A stretch of 64,000 nt of DNA from Tupaia tana (Eukaryota > Chordata > Mammalia > Scandentia > Tupaiidae), in contig JAKSZU010000013.1 of assembly GCA_026018925.1 (NCBI GenBank), forward strand, positions 1,736,001-1,800,000, given 5' to 3'. A model generated the notes under the pieces. That model had not been told where the DNA came from. It saw only the letters and a list, made by a program, of their open reading frames with translations, and did no database searches. Shown here in pieces: positions 21,461 through 34,225 of the stretch (its first letter is position 1; each line of letters starts with the position of its first letter). Position numbers and translations under genes: made by a program.

Positions 21461-21610
21461 CATGTTCCTGAGCCCTGGGCTGGCTGAGACGGGTAGATCG
21501 CAGTGTGGGAACATCTTTGGGGTGCCCCTCTGCTTCTCTTTCTTTCTCTCATGGGAAAAATAAATGAATTGGTAAAAGACAGTGTGAATCAGTAATCAGG
21601 TAAACATCTT

Positions 21611-21864
21611 TATTTTGGAGAGGTTTTGGTATAGGGTGCATGCACTCACCAGAGAGACAGAGAGCGACAGAGAGACAGAAAGCAAGAAATCACCCCCGGG
21701 GGATGGCCATTATCACAATCCCTTCTCCTCTGTTCTCCTCTCGGGATCTTCGGCATGCACACACAAGCGCCTGGCGTGAGTTTCAGCCACCCGGTCCAGG
21801 ACTTGAACCGTGATCAACTACATGGGAGTCCAGCGACATAGCCATTATGCCAACTGCTGGTCCC
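21611..21864 (-). mobile_element. SINE-L copy, first of three in a row
   Basis: Antisense copy ending CCAACTGCTGGTCCC, followed by AACATTGG and a T-run. The left flank AACATCTTTATTTT resembles the same target. Confidence 0.92.
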
Positions 21865-21872
21865 AACATTGG

Positions 21873-22161
21873 TTTTTTTTTTTTTTTCTTTTCTTTTTTT
21901 TTTTTTTGGAGAGGTTTTTGCCATAGGGCGCGTGCGCTCGCCAGACAGACAGACAGAGACAGAGAGACAGAAAGCGAGAAATCACCCCCAGAGGGGATGG
22001 TCACGCCGCAATCCCTTCTCCTCCATTCTCCTCTCGGGATCTTGGGCACGCACGCACACGTGCCCGGCGTGAGTTTTAAGCCACCGGGTCCAGGACGCAA
22101 ACCACGGTCGACTATGTGGGAGTCCAGCGACATAGCCATTACACTAACTGCTGGTTCCCCC
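21873..22161 (-). mobile_element. SINE-L copy, second of three in a row
   Basis: Near-consensus antisense copy with an unusually long mixed T/C run (ancestral A-tail). It ends CTAACTGCTGGTTCCCCC and is bounded by AACATTGG at 21865 and 22162. Confidence 0.93.
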
Positions 22162-22169
22162 AACATTGG

Positions 22170-22436
22170 TTTTTTTTTTTTGGAGAGGTGTTCGCTATAG
22201 GGCGTGTGTGCTCGTCAGACAGACAGAGAGAGACATAGAGACAGAAAGCGAGAAATCACCCCCCAGGGGGGATGGTCACACCACAATCCCTTCTCCTCCA
22301 TTCTCCTCTCGGGATCTTGGGTATGCACGCACACGCGCCCGGCGTGAGTTCTAAGCCAACGGGTCTGGGACGCAAACTGCGGTCGACTACGTGGGAGTCC
22401 AGCGACATAGCCATTACGCTAACTGCTGGTTCCCCC
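22170..22436 (-). mobile_element. SINE-L copy, third of three in a row
   Basis: Near-consensus antisense copy with the same CTAACTGCTGGTTCCCCC end as the second copy, again followed by AACATTGGTTTTT (22437). Confidence 0.93.
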
Positions 22437-22444
22437 AACATTGG

Positions 22445-24978
22445 TTTTTGAAAAGGAGTCTTTGTTGCCTGTCACTTTCACAGGCTTCAGAGCGAGGCCC
22501 AGGCCCCTAGGTACATGCTGCCCCTTTGCAGACGTCACGTACTTTGGTTCTTGTTATTTTTCTGAGTACCGGCAGTGGACCACTGTCCTGAGTTGGTCTC
22601 ATCTTCCCACCCACTGTGCGGGGCTATCGCACACCCCGCAGGGCTATGAGGAGGGGCTCCCTTTCCCTGTGTCTCTGAGGGTGTGAGGACCCACTCTCTT
22701 TCCCCTTCGGGCCTGGCCACAGCCACCCTGACATGGCTGTGTTCGCCCAGAGCATAAGCCCACGTGTGCTCTGGTTCTTCAGAAAACAGCTAGTGAGTAG
22801 CTCCCGCAGGTGTGGCCCACGGCCTTTCCTGTCTAACAGGTTGCGTTAAATGCTGTTCTTCGTTCATGCTAGAGCACTTACATGCACCAGAGAGTGCGAG
22901 CGCACAGGGGGTCCTTCACGTCTCATCACACCATGGTCCCATTTGCTGCCCCCTCCACTTTGCTGGAACCTGGCTGCTTGTGTGTGTCCGGCATAGCCCT
23001 GGCTGGGGACTTGCACTGCAGTCGCACGTGGCTTCCAGCACCTCAGCTTGGCATGCCACCGCAGCCCTACTGTTCAGTCCGGTTTCTGACAGGCAGCAGG
23101 TGTGACTTCAGCCAGGTCCACACGAGCGACAGGCACTTCGCGGCCCGCCCGGCCACCACCCTTGTATCTGCACAGACTAGGGGTGTTGATGTCGTGCTCT
23201 CCACATGGAGTGACAGTGCTCATGGGGTGTCCAGGCTGTCCCCGCTTCCTCTGGGAGTGGGGACAGCTGGTGCTGGGCCTCAGGTTTCTCGGTCACAGAC
23301 TTCAGCTGTCGGGGACCTTTGCTTAGGAGCAGGGTGCTCAGGGCTCGTGGGAGATGAGTAAGTGCCTCGGAGCTGGGTGACTGCTCCCTGGTGAGTTCTC
23401 CAGTCACGACTGCGGTCGACTTTCGGCAGCGGGCCCTCGTGTGGAGTGAGGCCACGGACTCGTGGTTATGTGAGATGCTGGCCGGGAGGCCAGTCTGGGG
23501 CTTGGGCTGTGTGTCAGGGCTCCTCCAGATGGGATCCCGTGGTCTCTGGGACAGAAGTCCCAGCCCTGCTGGGCCATGGGAAACCTGGGTGTGGGGGACT
23601 GGGGCGCATGGCCCTGGCCCTCTGACTCACCAGAGGTCCTAAAACAGGCCGCACTGGGGCAGCTCCAGCCCGGCTCGCCTTGGGAACAGTTCTTCCGCAT
23701 TTGGTCCCAGGGCGGCCTGGGCTCGGATTTCCCAAACCTTCCCAGAAGTGTGTGACCTGGTGTGGAGTGACTGTCCCCGCAGCCAGGGTGGGCCCAGCAG
23801 CATGCTGCAGCCACAGGTCGGAGGTCACGGGGCAGCTGGGGACTTCCCCAGAGCCTTTCCTTTGTGCCATGGCCACAGAGGGGTCTTGTCCCAGCCTCAT
23901 GGCCCTCAGTGGCAGCCTGGCCCTTCCCGCCTTCTGACGTGCAGCACCGATACCGGAAATGCGAACCTGGCATGGTCATGCAGGAACTCCACACAGTCCA
24001 GATGGGCTGTGTGAGACCACCGAGGGCCACAGCCCTCAGAAGGCCATGCCACAAACCCATTTAAGATGGTCTCTGGTGTGCCGTGACCCTGGGTCGAGTG
24101 CACACATGCCATCAAACGTGGGGCCCACGGGAAGTTTGCATGTGGACACACACACAGTAGACGACGCCCGGGCACCGTTCTCGCTGACATCAGAGCATGG
24201 CTGTGGTGGGGCCGTCCTTGCCCGTGGGAGGCTGCAGGCTGCTGGGTGAGGGTGTGAGTCCATGGCGGTGGGAGCTATTGTTTCCAGGTGTTTCAAGAAT
24301 GTGTGTGGTGAACAAGTGAGTCCAGGTGTCAGCCATCAAGAAGACAAGGAGGGCGGTGTCCCTCATCCTGGCCCTTCCACCTCTGCAGGCGTCAGGGCTC
24401 TTAAGGAAGAAGCAGGTCGGGAGAGCTCTTCCATGTGCAGCGATGTGGCTGCGCCCCCTCTCCTGCACCCCTCGCCTATACCAGGCCAGGACCAGGCCCC
24501 ACCCGTCCTCCTGGAGCTCCTGTTCACACATTCGGGGAGTGCCATGGAGGAGTTCAGGTCCTGTCCAGATGCCCGTGCCCCTGCAATGTCCATCCTCATG
24601 GCTTCTTGCCTGTGGCTTCTCTTCTCCCATAGCTTCTGTCCTCCATGCCTTCCATCCCCTCAGTGGCTTCTGTTCCCCAGCTGCTTCTTCCTGCCAGGCG
24701 AGAGCACAGGAAGGGAGGGAGAGACTCTGGGCGTGGGACAGGGCCTGGAGCTCAGATGCCACCTACCCAGACCCTTTGTCTTCTTGGGGACGGGAAAAGC
24801 TGCACTGGCGCACACTCATCTCGGAGTCCTAGAGGAGTGGACGTGGCACACCTGGGAAGAGGGAAGAGCTGTCACCTTCTTCCCTGGAAGATTTTATACT
24901 GTACCCTTTTGAGCTTTGCAGTTTCTCAGTTGCTGCCAGAAATAAAAACTAGTATTGTGGTCCATCAGCCAGTAGGGA
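22445..24978. other. Intron 1, long unique stretch
   Basis: About 2.5 kb is free of recognised repeats and is GC-rich, with many overlapping frames of up to 218 codons on both strands. None is bounded by splice signals matching PHF2, and none shows a domain I recognise. This is one of the largest unique blocks in intron 1 and could hold regulatory sequence, but nothing specific is visible. Confidence 0.5.
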
Positions 24979-25975
24979 AAAATGATGATGGTGGTGGTGA
25001 CTGGTAATGGTGGTGATGATGGTGATGGTGGTCATGATGGTGGTGGTAATGATGATGGTGATGATTGGTGATGATGATAACACTGATGGTGATTGCGATG
25101 CTAGTGATGGTGGTGGTGGTGGTGATTATGGTGATATAGTAATGGTGACTGATGATGATAATGAGGATAATGATGATAATGATAATGATAGTGATGGTGG
25201 TCATGATGATGGTAGTGGTGATGATGAAGATAATGTTGATGGCAGTGACGATGGTGATGATGGTGATGATCATGGTGATGATGGTGGTGGTGATGAAGGT
25301 GGTGATGGTGATGATTATTGTGGTGATGATGATCATGGTGGTGATGGTGGTGATGATGGTGTTGGTGATGTTGGTGATGATGATGTGGTGATGGTGATGA
25401 TGGTAATGATGGTGATGATGGTAGTGATGGTGATGATGGTAGTGATGGTGTTGATGGTGGTGATGGTGGTGATGATGGTGGCGATGATGGTGGTGATGGT
25501 GATGATGGTGGTGGGTGATGGTAGTAATGGTGATGATCATGGTAGTGATGGTGATGATCATGGTGGTGATGGTGGTGATGGTGATGATGGTGGCAGTGAT
25601 GGTGGCAATGATGGTGGTGATGGTGGTGATGATGGTGGTGATGGTGGCGATGATGGTGGCGATGATGGTGGTGATGGTGGTGATGATGGTGGTGATGGTG
25701 GTGATGATGGTGGCAATGATGGTGGCGATGATGTTGGTGATGGTGGCGATGATGGTGATGATAATGGTGATGATGGTGGGTGATGGTGATGATGGTAGTA
25801 ATGGTGATGATCATGGTAGTGATGGTGGTGATGGTGATGATGGTGGTGATGGTGGTGATGATGGTGGTGGTTATGTGATCGTGATGATTATGGTGGTAAT
25901 GGTGTGATTATGGTGGGCAGTGATGATGGTGGGTGATGGTGATGATGGTAGTGATGGTGGCAATGGTGATGATGG
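24979..25975. repeat. GATGGT-type trinucleotide-based repeat
   Basis: About 1 kb is built of GAT, GGT and TGG triplets (for example GGTGATGATGGTGGTGATGG), almost without C on the + strand. The 200-260-codon frames, Asp/Gly/Met/Val-rich on + and His/Thr/Ile-rich on -, follow from the triplet period and are not genes. Confidence 0.95.
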
Positions 25976-26510
25976 CTATGACAAACAGTAAACTGTCTTT
26001 ACAGTCACTTCTTGTGTGGCGGGCAGTTTGGTAGGCATATAGGAGGCCAATTCTATGATCACTCTTCTGCTGAATATGATGATGCATTCTTGGCAGAGAA
26101 CACATCTGAGCCTCACTGAGACTGAGACCCTCTCCTGGTTACGCAGTTGTTGATAGCAACCAGAATTTAGGGATACTGTGCTGAATATCACAGGGCCCAG
26201 GAGATATTCCACAGATGTGCCAGCATCCTGGTAGTCTCATCCCCATCCTGCCAAGCTCTTGTGAAACACCCATGGGACCTTAAATGGTGGGAACTCATTT
26301 GCCTCAGTGGTCCCCAGGTTACTGTTCCCAACTCCCTCCAGAGTGAACGGATAAGAGGCCTCTGTGAGACACCAGGCACAGGAGAGCTGAGAAGAGATGC
26401 ACTGAGGCAGGGCAGCTGGGAGGCCATCTGGCCTTGACAATAAAGCAGAACTTTGGTGCTTGTTATAAAAGATACATGTGCTTATTTTTGGTGATTTAAA
26501 GAAGTGCATA
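25976..26510. other. Intron 1 stretch without recognised features
   Basis: Unique sequence after the triplet repeat. It contains possible remnants of older repeats that I cannot classify. Confidence 0.45.
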
Positions 26511-26749
26511 GGGGCCAGCAGGTGGTGTAGTGGTTAAAGTGCTGTACTCCCACATGTCCTACTGCTGTTCGAGTCCCAGATCCAGTGGCCTGAGAATCAC
26601 ACCGGGTGTGTGTGTCCAAAATCTCAAGAGGAATATGGAGAAGATAATGCAGTGTGGCCATTCTGGTGGTGGTAGGGGCTGATTTCTCACTTTCTGTCTC
26701 TCTCCAGCACATACACGCACCCTATGGCAAAAAACTTAAAAAAAAAATA
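26511..26749 (+). mobile_element. SINE-L copy, sense
   Basis: It begins GGGGCCAGCAGGTGGTGTAG, has a box B-like TGTTCGAGTCC, and ends CCCTATGGCAAAAAACTT with an A-tail. Confidence 0.92.
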
Positions 26750-26825
26750 GTATATAAAGAAGCAGCACCATGGCTGTCCCCCAGCACCAGGGGGACGTGC
26801 TGTGGTCTGTAGTGTCTGCTTAAGT

Positions 26826-27075
26826 TTTTTTTTTTAAGACCTTTTTTGCTATAGGGCATGTGTGCTCACCAGACACTGGAGAGACAGAGAGACAGGAAGC
26901 AAGAAATTACCCAGGGGGATGGCCATGCCACAATCCTTCCTCTTCCATTCTCCTCTTGGGACTTTGGGCACTTACACACACATGCCGGCTAGTTTTAAGC
27001 TGCTAGGTCTGGTACTTGAACTGGTCGACTATAAGGGAGTCCAGCGACATAACCATTACACTATCTGCTGGTCCC
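26826..27075 (-). mobile_element. SINE-L copy
   Basis: Antisense copy ending CTATCTGCTGGTCCC. The flanks CTGCTTAAGTT and CTGCTTAGATC are a likely target duplication. Confidence 0.9.
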
Positions 27076-27126
27076 CTGCTTAGATCTTAAACTTCTGAAC
27101 TCAAAGTTTATTAAACCTGTCATGTT

Positions 27127-27375
27127 TTTCTTTCTTTGTTTTAGAAAGAGATTTTTGTTGTAGGGTGCGTGCGGCCGCCAGAGAGACAGAGAGAGACAGG
27201 GAGAAATCACACCCCCAGGGGGATGGCCATGCCACAGTCCATTGACTCCTCCATTCTCCTGAGCATGCACACACACGTGCCCGGCGTGAGTTTCAAGCCT
27301 CCAGGTCTGGGACTCGAACTGCGGTCAGCCATGGAGGAGTCCAGCGAAGTAACCATTACGCCATCTTCTGGTCCC
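27127..27375 (-). mobile_element. SINE-L copy
   Basis: Antisense copy ending CCATCTTCTGGTCCC. The flanks AAACCTGTCATGTT (27113) and AAACCTGTTGTGTT (27376) are the target duplication. The usual GGGATCTTGGGC part of the body is deleted. Confidence 0.9.
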
Positions 27376-27866
27376 AAACCTGTTGTGTTAATGGCTGCGT
27401 GCGACTTTGCCAAGTGAGCTCGGGGCGACCTGGTTGCCTGGCCCTCCCTGGCTGGGTGTGCACTGTTCCTAGTCTATTGCTATTTTCAATACGCGTGGGA
27501 GGACTGTTGTACACAGGAACCTTTGTGCGAGTTTCTGCTTCTGTCTTAGCACAGGTCTGTAGACGTGGCGTCGCCGACTGGAAGGGTCTAGGTCCTTTCA
27601 GGCTCCTGCCGCGGCAGCTGGGGTGTAGGAGTGCCGTCCTGGTGGCCCCGGTCTGCAGGGCGCACTCCTGCAGCAGCTCTGCTGTGGCTTAGCCCCGTTA
27701 GTAGGTCTGCCAGGGGAGCTCTTCTAGCCGCCTTCGCAGCCCTTCACGGCGCCGCCATTTATCGATTCCTGCCTTGAACCCTGCACCGGACACTCAGAGG
27801 GCCTGAGTAAGGCGAGGGCTCTGCCCGCCTGCTTCCCTTCTGGACTTGACCGAGGCCACTTCCTAT
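27376..27866. other. Intron 1 stretch without recognised features
   Basis: Unique, moderately GC-rich sequence. No exon or RNA gene is seen. Confidence 0.5.
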
Positions 27867-28082
27867 TTTTTTTTTTAATTGCTAGAAGGTGTGTGCACTT
27901 GCCAAAGAGAGAGGGAGAGAGAGAAAAGGCACCCTGTGGGGTGTGGCACACCACCTTGTCGGGGTTTGGGGCATGCACACATATGCGCCTAAGTTGTCTT
28001 TCAAGCCACTGGGGCTGGTACCCAGCTGTGGGGGACCATGTGGGATCCAGCTCCTTTGACCACTAGGCCACGGACATCGTAG
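27867..28082 (-). mobile_element. SINE-L copy, diverged
   Basis: Antisense copy with TTGCTAGAAGGTGTGTGCAC and a decayed head (ACCACTAGGCCACGGACA). The central block is shortened. Confidence 0.8.
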
Positions 28083-28159
28083 GCCACTGCCTTTTTAATT
28101 TGAGGCTTTTCCTATAATTTAAAACAATATCAAAACAGGTTACTAGAATTGTACTGTGT

Positions 28160-28400
28160 TCTTTTTCTTTTTAAAGACTTTTTTCAAAGAGTGCATGCAC
28201 TCTCCAGGGAGACAGAGAGGGGGAAAGTGAGAAATGACTCTCTGGGGGGAATGACTCCCTGCAGTCCCTTCTCTTCCACTCTTCTGGGCATGCATGCACA
28301 CACACTTGGCATGTTTTTCAAGCCACCGGGTCTGGAATTGGAGCTGTGGAGTCAGCCATGTGGGATCGAGTGCCTTAACCACTGTGCCACCTGCTGGCCC
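28160..28400 (-). mobile_element. SINE-L copy, diverged
   Basis: Antisense copy ending GTGCCACCTGCTGGCCC. AGTGTTTAGTTTTG follows and resembles the left flank ACTGTGTTCTTTTT. Confidence 0.85.
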
Positions 28401-30984
28401 AGTGTTTAGTTTTGTTTTGTTTTTTAAGATTGTAGTTGTTGTTGTTAGAATCAGAGGAAGAGAGAAACATAGGCACTCCTCTTCCCCAACAGGGCCTTCA
28501 TGCCATGACCCACTCCCAGTCCCAGCCAGCCAGAACTGCAGTGTGCGTGCTTATACTGGCCTGTGTGGGGAGACCTGGGACACGGACGTGGGCCCTTCCC
28601 ATGGGCCTCCGCTCACAGAGCCCTGCCTTAGCGCTCAGCCCCAGTGTTCACGACAGGAAGAACCGTGAAGCAGCGGAGCTGTGCTGTTCTTGGGAAGAGT
28701 CCAGACGTGGGGTGCCACGTGTAAGGGGTACCCACGCTGGGAGCAGGGGCTCAGGCCTGCATTGTTCTCAGCTGGGATTTGTTGCTGGCCCTGGAGCCCT
28801 GTGGCCCCAGAGTCTGTGCCCACGGCCTGTGCAACCCACGGCTCTGTGGGAAGAGCTGCTGCCCTGGGTGCTGGGCGCTGGCGTGTGGGCTGGGCTCCTG
28901 TGTCGCCCACGGGCAGCTGCTGTGCCCTGTCGGAGAGGAGGGATTCCTGACGGGTGACCGCAGAGAGCCCTTCCTCTCTGAGCCTCCTCGTCTGCTGTGC
29001 CATTAGGACCAGAGCAGAGCTGGACGGCAGGCGTGGACGGCCTGGGCACAGGCCACTTCCCAGGTAGCAGACAGAGCTGAAGGGCGCTGTCGCCACCCCG
29101 GGAGCGTCTGAACCTGCCCCCACTCCTTCTTGGTTTCCTTTTTCTGGCCATTTTCTTTCTGGTCTTATCCCCCCACCAATCACCTCTGCATTTGAAAACG
29201 GCATTACCTTTCTAGCTATTGGGTAGGTCATGGACATTACATTCACTTCTTGGGGGTGACTCAGGTTGGGGTGCTGGAATTGCAGTTGGCTTTGACAGAG
29301 CCAGTCAGCCTCACCTGGTCACAGACTGGAGTGAGATGATACTGTAGCTTGCTCTCTCCATGTCTCTGTCTCTCTGTCTCCATCTCTTTCCTTCCTTTGC
29401 CCTGTCCCCCGGTCCCTGAGGCCTGAGCCTTGGCCAGGCATGGCTGGCTCTGCTAACTGGCCCACCCGAGCACGTGGCTCCAAGTGTGTGCCACGTGGAG
29501 TGTGACTGACTGACCTCTGACCTCCTGCCCTCAGGGTCGGCACCAGCCCACAAAGGCCCGGCAGGCAGGTGTGGGTGGTGGGCCACCTGCGTGGGTGGCC
29601 CCTGGAAGGATGGTGGAAGGCCTGGGCCAAGGGTCTGGACAGTGCATATACGTGGGCCATCCTGAACGTCCCCCTGCGTGGATGCCATAGGACAGAGCAC
29701 CCCCTGGGGGTGCCACAGGACTAGACGTGGTGCATGGTATGTGCCCCTGGGGTGTGGGCGGGGTGTGGATGCAGGTCTGGACTGAGGTGGGTATGATGTG
29801 GGGTCTCGTTTGGGGCCACGAGCCCTGCCATGTCAGGGCTGAGGAAGGGCCACCTCTCACTCTTGCCTGTGGCTCCTGGTGGCTGTGGGGTATGTGGAGG
29901 GCAGGAGGCAACAGGGCCTGCCCTGCACGTGCGACCTCTGTCCAGGGTGCACGAGGCTTGCTGGCCTTCCAAGGGCGTGTGCCCACGTGGGCCAGCACCT
30001 GAGTCCTTCCTGCCAGACAGCCAGCCGCGGCCCCCTGCCAGGCTGACTCAGCCTGTGTCCTTGTGAAAAATGATCATGGTGACACTGAGTGGACTGTCCT
30101 GAGCTCCTCCCTCACCTGGTCCCACAGCAGCCTTTGGGGGAGGCTTGGACTCAGTGTCCCTGAGGAAAAGCAGGTATGGTCAGTCCATGCTACATTCCCA
30201 CTTCTGTTTCCTGTCTCTGGGGTGCCCGCTGCTCATGCCCCAGTTCTCTGTCAGGCATCCATTCCTGCGTCCCCCTCTGTCCCCTCGCTCTGCACTGCCT
30301 GGGCCCCTCAGGGTAAGGTTCCTGGAGTAAGAACAAGCATGCTTTGCCATGTTCTTAGTGTGTGTTTTGAAGGTGTTTTGGTTATTTGGAGCACAGCCCT
30401 AACCCACCAGGTTATTTCTGAGTCGCTTTCCTATTTTTGCTTCTTCAGAAAGTCACTGCACGTACAGAGAGGACACGGTGCTCCCCGTTCTGCTTTGGGT
30501 GACTTCGTCTTTTCTGTTGGGCTCTTTGGCCTACTGAGGCTCACTTCAGTGTCTGCTCTGAGATGGGGTACAATTTATATTGAAAAAAAAAAACTTGTCC
30601 AGGTCTTTTTCTGGGCTTCAGGACCCAACCCCAGCTGTCAGGACTGTGGCCGCTGTGACCGGCACCTGTTTAGGACCTGAGATCCTGGTCCCCTGGGGGG
30701 GGATTAGGCACAGCAGTGACCCTGGGGCTACACGTGCTCACCCAGGTCAGGCCTGCCCATCTCTTTTCCTGGCTTCTTTGCATCTGCAAGTGTCCAGCAA
30801 ATGCGTAAGGAAACGATTCTACCATTAAGCTCTCGTGCTTCAGTTGCTCTGTTCTTAAGAGTCGGACTAATCATCAACCTTGTTGTTGAAAAATAATGCA
30901 TTTAGAGCTCTTGGCACATTGCCTCTCTCAGAGTGAGCATGCAGCCAGGGTTAGTGGGGACTGGGCTTGTGATGGAGACAATTA
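28401..30984. other. Intron 1, long unique stretch
   Basis: About 2.6 kb is without recognised repeats before the large minisatellite. Frames of up to 205 codons occur on both strands and overlap each other. None resembles a known protein, and none has the border pattern of the PHF2 exons. Confidence 0.5.
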
Positions 30985-33480
30985 AATTGGCGATGCTGTA
31001 ATAGTGGTGATGGTGGTGATGATGGTGATGATGATGATGGTAGTGATGGTGATGGTGGTGATAGTGATGATGAGGGTGGAGACGGTGATAGTGATGATAG
31101 TGATGATGAGGGTGGGGATGATGGTGATGATAGTGATGATGAGGGTGGTGATGATGGTGATGATAGTGATGATGAGGGCGGTGATGATAGTGATGATGAG
31201 GGCGGTGATGATGGTGATGATAGTGATGATGAGGGTGGTGATGATGGTGATGATAGTGATGATGAGGGTGATGACAGTGATAGTGATGATAGTGATGATG
31301 AGGGTGATGAGGGTGGTGATGATAGTGATGATGAGGGTGGTGATGGTGATGATAGTGATGATGAGGGTGGGGATGATGGTGATGATAGTGATGATGAGGG
31401 TGGGGACGGTGATGGTGATGATAGTGATGATGAGGGTGGTGATGATGGTGATAGTGATGATGAGGGTGGTGACGGTGATGGTGATGATAGTGATGATGAG
31501 GGTGGTGATGATGGTGATGATAGTGATGATGAGGGTAGTGATGGTGATGGTGATGATAGTGATGATGAGGGTGGTGACGGTGATGGTGATGATAGTGATG
31601 ATGAGGGTGGTGACGGTGATGGTGATGATAATGATGATGAGGGTGGTGACGGTGATGGTGATGATAGTGATGATGAGGGTGGTGACAGTGATGGTGATGA
31701 TAGTGATGATGAGGGTGGTGATGATGGTGACGATAGTGATGATGAGGGTGGTGACAGTGATGGTGATGATAGTGATGATGAGGGTGATGATGATGGTGAT
31801 GATAGTGATGATGAGGGTGGTGACAGTGATGGTGATGATAGTGATGATGAGGGTGGTGACAGTGATGGTGATGATAGTGATGATGAGGGTGGTGATGATG
31901 GTGATGATAGTGATGATGAGGGTGGTGATGATGGTGATGATAGTGATGAGGGTGGTGACAGTGATGGTGATGATAGTGATGATGAGGGTGATGATGATGG
32001 TGATGATAGTGATGATGAGGGTGGTGACGGTGATGATAGTGATGATGAGGGTGGTGACGGTGATGGTGATGATAGTGATGATGAGGGTGGTGATGATGGT
32101 GATGATAGTGATGATGAGGGTGGTGACAGTGATGGTGATGATAGTGATGATGAGGGTGATGATGATGGTGATGATAGTGATGATGAGGGTGATGATGGTG
32201 ATGATAGTGATGATGAAGGTGGGGACGGTGATGGTGATGATAGTGATGATGAGGGTGGTGATGGTGATGGTGATGATAGTGATGATGAGGGTGGTGATGA
32301 TGGTGATGATAGTGATGATGAGGGTGGTGACGGTGATGGTGATGATAGTGATGATGAGGGTGGTGATGATGGTGATGATAGTGATGATGAGGGTGGTGAC
32401 GGTGATGGTGATGATAGTGATGATGAGGGCGGTGATGATGGTGATGATAGTGATGATGAGGGTGGTGATGATGGTGATGATAGTGATGATGAGGGTGGTG
32501 ACAGTGATGGTGATGATAGTGATGATGAGGGTGGTGATGATGGTGATGATAGTGATGATGAGGGTGATGATGATGGTGATGATAGTGATGATGAGGGTGG
32601 TGACAGTGATGGTGATGATAGTGATGATAAGGGTGATGATGATGGTGATGATAGTGATGATGAGGGTGATGATGATGGTGATGATAGTGATGATGAGGGT
32701 GGTGACGGTGATGGTGATGATAGTGATGATGAGGGTGGTGATGATGGTGATGATAGTGATGATGAGGGTGGTGACGGTGATGGTGATGATAGTGATGATG
32801 AGGGTGGTGATGATGGTGATGATAGTGATGATGAGGGTGATGATGATGGTGATGATAGTGATGATGAGGGTGGTGACAGTGATGGTGATGATAGTGATGA
32901 TAAGGGTGATGATGATGGTGATGATAGTGATGATGAGGGTGGTGATGATGGTGATGATAGTGATGATGAGGGTGGTGACAGTGATGGTGATGATAGTGAT
33001 GATGAGGGTGGTGATGATGGTGATGATAGTGATGATGAGGGTGGTGACGGTGATGGTGATGATAGTGATGATGAGGGTGGGGATGATGGTGATGATAGTG
33101 ATGATGAGGGTGGTGACAGTGATGGCGATGATAGTGATGATGAGGGTGGTGATGATAGTGATGATGAGGGTGGTGATGATGGTGATGATAGTGATGATGA
33201 GGGTGGTGATGATGGCGATGATAGTGATGATGAGGGTGATGATGATGGTGATGATAGTGATGATGAGGGTGGTGACGGTGATGGTGATGATAGTGATGAT
33301 GAGGGTGGGGACGGTGATGGTGCTACTGTGGGTGGTGTTGATTGTGATTATGATTGGTGGTGACGATGGTGGTGATGGTTGGTGATGATGGTATTCATGA
33401 TGAGGTGATGGTGGTGGTGAGGTCAATGATGACGGTGATGATAGTGATAGTAGAGATGATAGTGGTAGTGATGTTACTCT
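30985..33480. repeat. Large GATGATGAGGGT minisatellite, 33/36-bp units
   Basis: About 65 units share GATGATAGTGATGATGAGGG. They are followed either by TGGTGATGATGGT (33-bp unit) or by TGGTGACRGTGATGGT (36-bp unit), often alternating to give a higher-order period near 69 bp. All unit lengths are multiples of three, so a 793-codon frame on + and an 849-codon frame on - stay open. Their low-complexity products (Met/Val and Ile/Thr repeats) are not proteins I would annotate. The + strand is nearly free of C, so the intronic RNA would be G/A/U-rich. Confidence 0.97.
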
Positions 33481-33888
33481 CATGGGACCAGTTTTTTTTT
33501 TCCCTCTCTCAGATATCAATATAAAATTCATGTAAAATTACCCACCTAAAAGTGCACAAGTCACTCAGTGCTGTGTAGGTGTCACCTCTATCTAGTTCCA
33601 AAACACTTTACTCCCCAAAGGAAACATTCTACCCAGTGTGTAGTAAGTCTTCATACTTCCCCACCTAGCAGCCCGCCTGTTACATATGTCTCGATAAACA
33701 GAATCATGTGCCATTGGTTCTGATGTGTCTGGCTTATTTCATTTAGCCTCATTTTCAACATTCATCCATGCTGTTAGATGTATTAGAACTTTATTCCTTC
33801 TTAAGGCTGAGTAGTATTCTATTGCATTTGTATATTATAATGGGATGTACATATTGTATCATAAATAAGATTTAAACATATTTCATGT

Positions 33889-34160
33889 AATTTTTTTTTT
33901 TTTTGGAGAGGTTTTTGCTATAGGATGCATGCGCTCGCCAGACAGACAGAGATAGAGAGACAGAGAGACAGAAAGTGAGAAATCACCCCCCGGGGGGATG
34001 GCCATGCCGCAATCCGTTCTCCTCCATTCTCCTCTCGGGATCTTGGGCAGGCACACACACCCGCCCGGCGTGAGTTTCAAGACACCAGGTCCGGGACGCG
34101 AACTGTGGTCAACTACATGGGAGTCCAGCAACATAGCCATTACGCTAACTGCTGGTCCCG
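33889..34160 (-). mobile_element. SINE-L copy inserted in L1
   Basis: Near-consensus antisense copy flanked by TATTTCATGT at 33879-33888 and 34161-34170, which is host L1 sequence. Confidence 0.94.
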
Positions 34161-34225
34161 TATTTCATGTCATCTTATCAACTGACTTTTTCCCCCATTA
34201 ATTGTATGATTTTAATGCATAAAGG

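Noticed and set aside
24965..25907. His/Thr- and Asp/Gly-rich frames of 130-258 codons
   Set aside because: Triplet-repeat artefact, with several frames open together on both strands.
30982..33531. Open frames of 849 codons (-) and 793 codons (+)
   Set aside because: They follow from a minisatellite whose units are multiples of three. The products are low-complexity, both strands are open at once, and no start context, domain or splice border supports them.
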